Below are positions 7,728 through 14,213 of a stretch of DNA of 25,985 bases, piece after piece. This stretch comes from JBFJVZ01 sp041623895 (GTDB lineage: Bacteria; Planctomycetota; Planctomycetia; Pirellulales; Pirellulaceae). The DNA lies in contig JBFJVZ010000053.1 in the NCBI GenBank assembly GCA_041623895.1, positions 1 through 25,985 on the forward strand, given 5' to 3'. The position numbers were made by a program, and so were the translations under genes. The stretch's first letter is position 1. Every line of letters begins with the position of its first letter. The notes under the pieces are model-generated. The model was not told where the DNA came from. It saw only the letters and a program-made list of their open reading frames with translations, and ran no database searches.

Positions 7728-8615
7728 ATGTACCAAGAAAATACGAAACCTCTGCCAGAGGGTGATGCATCCATCGTTTTTGCACAGCAACTGGCCGCAA
7801 TGAAGCAGCATGCCGCAACGACACAGGCTGACCCGATCACGCCCGATAGCGTTGTGCGCTGGGCGGACAAAAGGAATCAGCCTTATTTCGCCTCCATCTG
7901 CCGGCGTTTACTGTTGCCGGGTAGCGGAATTGTCGGCGCGGACCACCTGCGCGAATTGGTACAGTTAGCGAAAGACGGAAACTCTTGCGTGCTGTGCCTG
8001 AACCACCGTTCCAATCTGGATGTACCGACACTTCAGACGCTGCTGGAAGACCACGCCCAGAGCGGCTGGTTTGATAAGATCATTTGGGTCGCCGGCCGCA
8101 AATTGGAAGAAGACGTCGGCCTGACCAACGTGTTGGTGCAGTGTATCAATCGCATCATCGTGACGCCGCACAGCTGGTTTTCCTCGCCGCGTTCGGAAGA
8201 TGAGATCCATGAGGCGCGACTCATCAATATTGCAGCCGAGCGCGCCATTGCGCGGTTACGTCACCAAGGATGGGTGTTTGCACTGTTTCCCTCGGGCACG
8301 CGAATTCGCCCCGATGACGAGTCGACCAGGCAGGCGATCGAACAAACCGACAGCTACTTGCGGATGTTCGATTATCTGGCACTTTGCAATATCGACGGCT
8401 GTACCATGCCGGTCAGCAAAGACCGTGATTTTACGCACGAATCTCCGCGGCTGGATCGCATGTTGTACACCTTTGGTCCCGTCCTTCGGACGGAAGATTG
8501 GCGTGACCGTGCAGCAATCAGATATCCCGATGTGGACCGGAAAACGGCGTCAGCCCAAGCAATCAGGGAAGAGATCGAATCGCTCGCACCCACCGCCGAT
8601 CGAAACAAAGCCTAA
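7728..8615 (+). CDS. Glycerol-3-phosphate acyltransferase-like protein
   Basis: This 295-residue protein carries an acyltransferase domain with block I NHRSNLD (His93 to Asp98). Its block III reads FPSGTRIRP (about 187-195), with Ser where most PlsC/PlsB proteins have Glu. A PSG-type block III is what I recall from the plant chloroplast-type soluble glycerol-3-phosphate acyltransferase (PSGGRDRP), and the length and the IIWVAGRKLEED segment also fit that group. The expected reaction is acylation of glycerol-3-phosphate at sn-1, the first step of phospholipid synthesis. No membrane span is obvious. It is divergent from the PlsC-type gene, which would catalyse the next step. The start is ATG at 7728. 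A generic 1-acylglycerol-phosphate acyltransferase is the alternative. Confidence 0.8.
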   Translation: MYQENTKPLPEGDASIVFAQQLAAMKQHAATTQADPITPDSVVRWADKRNQPYFASICRRLLLPGSGIVGADHLRELVQLAKDGNSCVLCLNHRSNLDVPTLQTLLEDHAQSGWFDKIIWVAGRKLEEDVGLTNVLVQCINRIIVTPHSWFSSPRSEDEIHEARLINIAAERAIARLRHQGWVFALFPSGTRIRPDDESTRQAIEQTDSYLRMFDYLALCNIDGCTMPVSKDRDFTHESPRLDRMLYTFGPVLRTEDWRDRAAIRYPDVDRKTASAQAIREEIESLAPTADRNKA

Positions 8616-8625
8616 CCACCTGTAA

Positions 8626-8661
8626 GACCCGTCCTGGAGGTGGCTGCTGCCAGGACAGGTC
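8626..8661. repeat. Inverted repeat (hairpin) after the acyltransferase gene
   Basis: Arms GACCCGTCCTGG (8626-8637) and CCAGGACAGGTC (8650-8661) pair with one mismatch around a 12-nt loop. The arms share GTCCTGG/CCAGGAC with the larger palindrome 40 nt downstream. It is located just past the stop of the plus-strand gene, so it may help end transcription, although no T-run follows. Confidence 0.6.
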
Positions 8662-8698
8662 CTAACGGTGCATGTTTATCATTGATGTGGGATCATCG

Positions 8699-8772
8699 GT
8701 AGGCCAGGACTTGTCCTGGCGCCATATTTCCAGGACAAGTCCTGGCCTACTAGATTTCTGAAAATGCTCTAG
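8699..8772. repeat. Palindromic intergenic element, complete copy
   Basis: A perfect 21-nt inverted repeat (arms 8699-8719 and 8730-8750, 10-nt spacer) is followed by a box whose minus strand reads CTAGAGCATTTTC. Each arm is itself a near-palindrome (CCAGGAC TT GTCCTGG), so one long hairpin or two small ones could form. Read on the minus strand, its first 41 nt match the right window edge (25945-25985) at 38 of 41 positions. It sits between convergent genes and could serve as a two-way terminator. The TAG stop of the long Hsp70 gene lies within it. Confidence 0.85.
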
Positions 8773-11579
8773 CCGCGGACCAGCCGAATCCCCAGCGGCA
8801 ACGACTCACCAAAGACCGCCGCCTCTTCATCGGCATCCAGGCTGCCACCTTCGACCAACAGTTTTATGAAGTGCTGCGGCGCTGACTTTGACTGCAAGTA
8901 GTCGGCGCCGCGACCGCGCACTTGATCGGGTAGGTCGCGGTAACGATCTCCCGTCTTGCGACCCAACTGGACGATCGTTAGCGGCAAACCCGGTTCGGGC
9001 GAATCGATTGAAATCAAGGACTCCATCCACGACTCGACGTGACTGACGGGGATCGCCGTGTTGAGCGGACCATAGGCCGGTTGCCGGCTGCCGAGTCTAC
9101 CCAGAGCCCAGAGCAACGCCGGACGCAGCTTTTCGTTCTTCTTGCGGCCGAATTCTGTCAGTGCTGTTTCACCGAGTTTGATTTTGTCCAGCACACTTAA
9201 GCGTTCCAATGATGCGATCAACCGCCAGATCTCGCCGGCTTCGTGCGGTTCCAGTCGTCCCGATTTGCCTTGCAGGCTGGCAAACATGGGGGCGGCCAGT
9301 TGTTGTTGCTGCCCCGAAGTCAAACCGCCGGCAATTCGCCGCCATAAAATCAGCGACTCGGTCCGCGACTGCGATGCCGCAAAGGCCAGCTTGCCATGCA
9401 GCAATCGCCAGGTTTGCTGCACCCGCCAGTCATCCACCGCGACGCCGTACCCCGGTCGCAAGCAATAGCCGGCCAGATTAAGCCAGCGGGCCTCATGTTG
9501 CGGCGACTTGCGGCGCCCCGGTTCGTGATCAACCAGGAATTGCCAAAGTTCCCGGAGCAGCGATGGCGGCCAACCGTTGCGGCTGGTCTCGGTCAGCGAC
9601 TGAAGCCTTTTGATGATCTGGTTTGGTTTGATCTGAGCAGTTTCGCCGAATGTCGCCGCGATCGCATCCGCGCAGGCGGTGATGGTTTCGGTGTCGACGA
9701 TTCCTGCCGCCTCACCGCTGCCATGATGTGCCCCGCGGTCGGTTTCCAGTGTGCTACGGATGTCGAATTCCAGCTTCCAGCGTTTGCCCGTATCGGCATC
9801 GACACAAAACATGCCGACCGTCCCAATCTCACTCAACTCGGATTCGACAAACACATTCAATTGCGCTTCCTGGCGTCGCCGACCGCGGACGAGTGCCGTG
9901 CAAATCGGCGGCAGCGGTGACATTTCGGATCTTTCAATCGTGACCAACTCGTCGACGCCATCGGCCAGCCGCGTGCTGCTGACCCAGAGTGGGAATTGCA
10001 CCGGCGCGCCGACTTGAAGCTGCAAGGGATGATCGTCGGCACGAAACCGCTGCCCGGCTTCCGCATTGGCGGGAATCAAACAGATGGCCGCGGGAGGCAG
10101 ATGTTCCACCTGCATGTAATACGAACGTCCCAAGTTGGCTGCGATCCGAACGCCTTGTCCACGGCGAACCATGGCGTAGTACGCCGCGCCGTGCGCTACC
10201 GCCAAGTCCAGCCGGGGCGACGCAAGCAGTTGAGGCTGCCAAGATTCAGCAGCGGTGCCAAACCAATCGGTTAGCGAATCAACGATGCGGCGGCGAATCG
10301 CGGACGCCTCCATCACGCCACCATTGAAGAGCACCAAATCGGGGCGATCGGCGGAGTCCCGGTCGTCACGCTCCAAGCCACTGCGTCGATGCTCGCTAAG
10401 AAACTCCGATAGATGACGCGTGACCGCGGGATCTGCAGCGTAAGGCAACCCAAATTCTTGAAAGCCGCTTTGACCGCCGGTGGGATGTTCGCCAAGCCCG
10501 ACGCGAGGAAAGAAACCATCCACCAAAGTCCGATCGATCTCCGCTGCCGATAACTGGACCTGAATCGCGCCGGCCAGCAACCTGGAACCTTCTGCAGCCA
10601 AGTTGACGGTGTACGACGGGGGACGCTCGTCGCCCAGCATGGCCTCTTTCACGCTTCGCGAGGCCTGGATCAAGCGATCCCACTGGCTCGGCGATAGCTG
10701 CGACGAATGACCGGCGGCCGCGATTTTTGACTCGGCCAATTTGGCAACGGCCAAGTCCATATTGTCGCCCCCCAGAATCAAATGCCGGCCCACAGCGACC
10801 CGATGAAATTGAACTTGATCGCCCGCTTGACCTGCCGGCCGCACGCGGATCAGCGTCAGGTCGGTCGTCCCGCCGCCGATGTCACAGACCAAGATCAGCT
10901 GACCGGGATGGACGAGCCCGGACCAGTCCCCGCGATGTCGATCGATCCAGGCATAGAAAGCCGCTTGGGGTTCTTCGATCAGATAAACGCGTCTCAGACC
11001 GGCTTGCCTGGCAGCTTGGATCGTCAGCTCCCTGGCCACTTCGTCAAACGACGCCGGTAAGGTGATCACGATGTCTTGCTGATCCAGCGGGGCGTCGCCA
11101 TGAACGTGATCCCAGGCGGCGCGAAGATGAGCGAGATAGCGAGAGGACGCGGTGACCGGAGACATTCGTGGCACATCGGCATCACCGTGCCAGGGCAAAA
11201 AATCAGCCGACCGATCGACGCCATCGTGCGAAAGCCAACTCTTGGCCGACGCGATTCGGCGGCCCGGATGACGCTGCCCGGCGTCTCGGGCCAACACGCC
11301 GACACACGATGTCACCGCTGCGTCATCGCTTTCCCAAGGCAAGCTCGCGCCGCCTGAACTCTCATTGGGCGTGAATTCGTAATGAAATGACGGTAGTGTT
11401 TCTCTGGCTTCCAACTGGCCGAGATCGACCCATTGGGGAATCCGAAACGTCTGGACACGCCAGTCCTGTTGCCAGGTGTCGACGTAACACAGCGCGCAAT
11501 TCGTCGTCCCCAGATCAATCCCCAGGACAAACCGTGCAGCGGTCTCGGATTCGTTCGACGATTGCGTTGGTTCCGGCAA
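8769..11579 (-). CDS. Divergent Hsp70 (DnaK-like) protein with long C-terminal extension (DUF3731-type)
   Basis: This 936-residue protein has an Hsp70 ATPase domain at the N terminus. Phosphate-1 loop GIDLGTTN (20-27), IEEPQAAFYAW (Glu202-203, matching the catalytic Glu of DnaK), phosphate-2 loop CDIGGGTTDLTLI (232-244), GGDNMD (270-275) and adenosine motif LVLFNGGV (415-422) are all present. A short beta-rich region to about 608 replaces the normal substrate-binding domain. Residues about 612-936 are a helical extension that I associate with DUF3731 of such Hsp70s. The typical DnaK C-terminal EEVD-like tail is absent. The start is TTG with AGGA at 11591-11594, 11 nt upstream; an in-frame TAG lies nine codons before it. 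It is 31 nt behind its shorter paralogue, so clearly operonic. Role: probably a specialised ATP-driven chaperone; clients are unknown. Confidence 0.88.
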   Translation of the reverse strand: MPEPTQSSNESETAARFVLGIDLGTTNCALCYVDTWQQDWRVQTFRIPQWVDLGQLEARETLPSFHYEFTPNESSGGASLPWESDDAAVTSCVGVLARDAGQRHPGRRIASAKSWLSHDGVDRSADFLPWHGDADVPRMSPVTASSRYLAHLRAAWDHVHGDAPLDQQDIVITLPASFDEVARELTIQAARQAGLRRVYLIEEPQAAFYAWIDRHRGDWSGLVHPGQLILVCDIGGGTTDLTLIRVRPAGQAGDQVQFHRVAVGRHLILGGDNMDLAVAKLAESKIAAAGHSSQLSPSQWDRLIQASRSVKEAMLGDERPPSYTVNLAAEGSRLLAGAIQVQLSAAEIDRTLVDGFFPRVGLGEHPTGGQSGFQEFGLPYAADPAVTRHLSEFLSEHRRSGLERDDRDSADRPDLVLFNGGVMEASAIRRRIVDSLTDWFGTAAESWQPQLLASPRLDLAVAHGAAYYAMVRRGQGVRIAANLGRSYYMQVEHLPPAAICLIPANAEAGQRFRADDHPLQLQVGAPVQFPLWVSSTRLADGVDELVTIERSEMSPLPPICTALVRGRRRQEAQLNVFVESELSEIGTVGMFCVDADTGKRWKLEFDIRSTLETDRGAHHGSGEAAGIVDTETITACADAIAATFGETAQIKPNQIIKRLQSLTETSRNGWPPSLLRELWQFLVDHEPGRRKSPQHEARWLNLAGYCLRPGYGVAVDDWRVQQTWRLLHGKLAFAASQSRTESLILWRRIAGGLTSGQQQQLAAPMFASLQGKSGRLEPHEAGEIWRLIASLERLSVLDKIKLGETALTEFGRKKNEKLRPALLWALGRLGSRQPAYGPLNTAIPVSHVESWMESLISIDSPEPGLPLTIVQLGRKTGDRYRDLPDQVRGRGADYLQSKSAPQHFIKLLVEGGSLDADEEAAVFGESLPLGIRLVRG

Positions 11580-11610
11580 CTTGGTCTGGTTCCTGTTCAG
11601 CTACGAAAAC

Positions 11611-13434
11611 TTAAGTTGAATCGCCTTGGCGAATGTTGAATTCCATCTTCCACTGATCGTCGTTGCGAGTGGCGTGACACCACAACTCGAACATTCCCAG
11701 TTCCGTGATGCGACTGACGAAGCGGACCGGTACGAACGGCTCATCGCCGGCCGACTCGCTGGTCAAAGTCAATTCGATCGGCTTGCCCTCGACCAATTCT
11801 TCCGACCTCCAACGCTCCAGTTGCGTGCCCACGGTGTCGTCACCGCGCATCGTTGAGGAGAAAAAACGGAATCGTGCCGGCTCTCCCACGACCAACCCGA
11901 CTTCGCCTCCGGGGACCTCGGCTGCGGTTCCCTCTTCCATTCCTTGGGACGCGACACACAAAGCCCGCAACGGTCGCGGCGCGCCGGGGATCGCCAGACC
12001 CGCGGTTTCGATACCGATGTAATAAGAGCGTGCCGTGCCGCCGCGAATTCGAATACCGCCGGATTGTTTTGACCATCCGTAGTAGGCCGCACCGAGCGCG
12101 ACGGCAGAGTCCAGGTCTTCCGGACCGCCCAGAACCACCAGTGCTGACGGGCACCAGCGATTGAGGCAGTCACACATCCGCGACTGCAACGTCTGGCTAC
12201 GAAACACGCCCCCGTTGAACAGCAAATGCGTCGGCCCCAATGTTTCGACCGACTGCGATATCTTGGCGGCCTGCTCCAACTGGCCAGCGTGATCAGCCAG
12301 GAAGGCGGCGACTTGCTTGGTGATCGCAGGGTCGGCTTCGTAAGGCAAACCGATATCTTGGAAACCCGAAGCGGCTTGTCGCTGGGGCCGGTCGCTCGCA
12401 TCACATGCGGGAAAAAAGCCGTCGACAATCAGACTTTGCGTTTCCTCTCGCGTCAACGTGGCGGTAACGGTGTTGCCGATTAATGAGCTGCCACGACCAA
12501 GCACCGAAATCGTTTGCTGATCAGGACCATCGGCAGAAAGTAATTCCTCTTTCGCTTCCCGGCAGGCGTGCCAGAGGGAAACACTCTGCCACGGATCCAG
12601 GTCGTGTCCCTGCTGTTGTAAACGAGTGCCAACGTGATGCGCCAGTGCCAGATCCATGTTGTCGCCTCCGAGCAACAAGTGGTTACCGACGGCAAGCCGT
12701 TGCAAACTTAATTCACCATCGACCTCTTCGACCATCACCAGTGTCAAGTCGGTCGTCCCGCCACCGACATCGACCACCAGCAACACGTCACCGGCCGACA
12801 ATACGCTTCGCCAATCTTCAGCATGCGATGCCAGCCAGCGATACACGGCTGCTTGCGGTTCTTCCAGCAGCACAAAGTGCTCAGGCAAACCCGCTTCCAG
12901 CGCTGCCTGACGAGTCAACTCCCGGGCGGCGGGATCAAAGGAAGCGGGCACGGTCAGCACCACTTGCTGGGCACGCAGCGGCGCAGCGGGGTAAGCCTCG
13001 CGCCAAGCCGCAGCGATGTGCGATAGAAATCGTTGGGTGCAAGCGAAGGCTGACAGTTTGGGCACTTCCGGCGGTGCTTGCCAGGGCAACACGGCCTCGG
13101 TGCGACCGACACGTCCGTGGCAGAGCCAACTCTTGGCCGCGACGACAACCCGCTGGGGATTCTCCGCGGATTGCTGGCGTGCATAGTGCCCGGCGACGCC
13201 GCCCGCTGGATCCTCAACCAACGGTGATTTCAAGGCAGCAATTTCGCCCTCACGAGGCAGGTACAAGAACGATGGAAGCGACAGCCGTGATTCGATCTGT
13301 CCCGGCCCGATCAGCTGGGGAATTGGCAGCAACTTTAGCGGCGGCTGCGGATTGCCGTCCTCTGCAAGTGGCGCATAAGCGATCACCGTGTTGGTGGTCC
13401 CCAGATCGATGCCAATGGAATATCGTCCGCCCAT
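11611..13434 (-). CDS. Short divergent Hsp70 (DnaK-like) protein
   Basis: This 607-residue Hsp70 paralogue has phosphate-1 GIDLGTTN (8-15), EEPQAAVYRW (Glu191-192), phosphate-2 VDVGGGTTDLTLV (221-233), GGDNMD (256-261) and LLFNGGV (404-410). It shares with its downstream neighbour AKSWLCHGRV versus AKSWLSHDGV, VPASFDPAARELT versus LPASFDEVARELT, and DIGLPYEADPA versus EFGLPYAADPA, so the two arose by duplication. It ends right after KMEFNIR, the point where the neighbour (KLEFDIR) continues into its extension. A TTG one codon earlier (13437) is possible; the ATG at 13434 is preferred. Middle member of a three-gene cluster: 131 nt behind the DUF2760 gene and 31 nt before the long Hsp70. Expected cytosolic ATPase chaperone; no J-protein or GrpE is adjacent. 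Confidence 0.9.
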   Translation of the reverse strand: MGGRYSIGIDLGTTNTVIAYAPLAEDGNPQPPLKLLPIPQLIGPGQIESRLSLPSFLYLPREGEIAALKSPLVEDPAGGVAGHYARQQSAENPQRVVVAAKSWLCHGRVGRTEAVLPWQAPPEVPKLSAFACTQRFLSHIAAAWREAYPAAPLRAQQVVLTVPASFDPAARELTRQAALEAGLPEHFVLLEEPQAAVYRWLASHAEDWRSVLSAGDVLLVVDVGGGTTDLTLVMVEEVDGELSLQRLAVGNHLLLGGDNMDLALAHHVGTRLQQQGHDLDPWQSVSLWHACREAKEELLSADGPDQQTISVLGRGSSLIGNTVTATLTREETQSLIVDGFFPACDASDRPQRQAASGFQDIGLPYEADPAITKQVAAFLADHAGQLEQAAKISQSVETLGPTHLLFNGGVFRSQTLQSRMCDCLNRWCPSALVVLGGPEDLDSAVALGAAYYGWSKQSGGIRIRGGTARSYYIGIETAGLAIPGAPRPLRALCVASQGMEEGTAAEVPGGEVGLVVGEPARFRFFSSTMRGDDTVGTQLERWRSEELVEGKPIELTLTSESAGDEPFVPVRFVSRITELGMFELWCHATRNDDQWKMEFNIRQGDST

Positions 13435-13565
13435 CAATTGGTCGTCTCAGTTTGTGTCAAAGAATTCCCGCTCGCATCCACCGAACGCGAGCCGCGTTTG
13501 TCGCAGTCGCCTGACTCGGTCAGAGGTCTACTTTGCCAGGCTTGGCTACTGCCGGAGGTGCCGAA

Positions 13566-14096
13566 TCACGGTGCCTGCACTTGCGCTGGGGCAATGACAT
13601 TGGCGTCAGCGACATCACCCGTCCATTTGGGTAGCTCAATCTTGGTCACTTGCCAACCGTGGTGAATCAGTTTTCCGGCTGCCGCGGTGCCTTCGCCGAT
13701 CCACTGATAACGCATCGGCGATGCCTCGTCGGCAACGTCAACCGTATCGCCTTCGGCCGCGACGAGCACGGGCTGCAAACCAAACAATCGATCCAGCGCA
13801 CCGGCACATTGTTGCAGGCATGGTCTGGCCGCCGCACCCACCTGAGCATCCGAATACTTGCCTAGATCCTCGTGGATCAAATCGACCAGTCGAGCCTCGC
13901 GCTGTAGCGTGGCCAGAAGGGTAACGGCCGGATCGCGGTTCGGCGGCGAGACGCGTTGCCCAGCCGGCTGAGTAACGGGTTCAGCCCGGGGACCGGAAAT
14001 CGCCAGATCGCCGGCCAGCAACCGCTCGATCTGAGCGGACTTCTGTTTATTAAACAAAGCTCCGCAAAAGGCCTTGATCGCGATGCGCAATCCCAT
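13566..14096 (-). CDS. DUF2760 domain protein, probable partner of the Hsp70 pair
   Basis: This is a 176-residue soluble protein. Residues 1-30 form a basic amphipathic helix (MGLRIAIKAFCGALFNK). After a Pro-rich linker comes the DUF2760 core: LLATLQREARLVDLIHEDL, then GKYSDAQVGAAARPCLQQC, then VTKIELPKWTG and VIAPAQVQ near the end. This is a family of unknown function that I recall as commonly encoded beside atypical Hsp70 genes. A TTG four codons earlier (14108) is possible; the ATG at 14096 gives the usual family start. It is the first gene of the chaperone cluster on the minus strand. A 5-bp hairpin (GGCGT, CAA, ACGCC at 14185-14197) lies between it and the upstream hybrid kinase, too weak to call a terminator. 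A co-chaperone role is inference from neighbourhood only. Confidence 0.8.
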   Translation of the reverse strand: MGLRIAIKAFCGALFNKQKSAQIERLLAGDLAISGPRAEPVTQPAGQRVSPPNRDPAVTLLATLQREARLVDLIHEDLGKYSDAQVGAAARPCLQQCAGALDRLFGLQPVLVAAEGDTVDVADEASPMRYQWIGEGTAAAGKLIHHGWQVTKIELPKWTGDVADANVIAPAQVQAP

Positions 14097-14213
14097 TCGA
14101 CTACCCAAACCGTGGTGTTGAAGTCAGCAACTGAAGTCACGGTTATAGCCGATCGATCAAATCTCATCGACCGACGTAAGACGTGGCGTCAAACGCCGAC
14201 GACGGCTTAACGA

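Noticed and set aside
12483..13514. 343-codon plus-strand open frame opposite the short Hsp70
   Set aside because: It mirrors the conserved Hsp70 gene; composition is Arg/Pro/Ser-rich with no family feature, typical of an antisense frame in GC-rich DNA.
13435..13565. Possible frameshifted C-terminal part of the DUF2760 gene
   Set aside because: The protein already ends with the expected VIAPAQVQ-type motif, so the 131-nt gap is read as an ordinary spacer.
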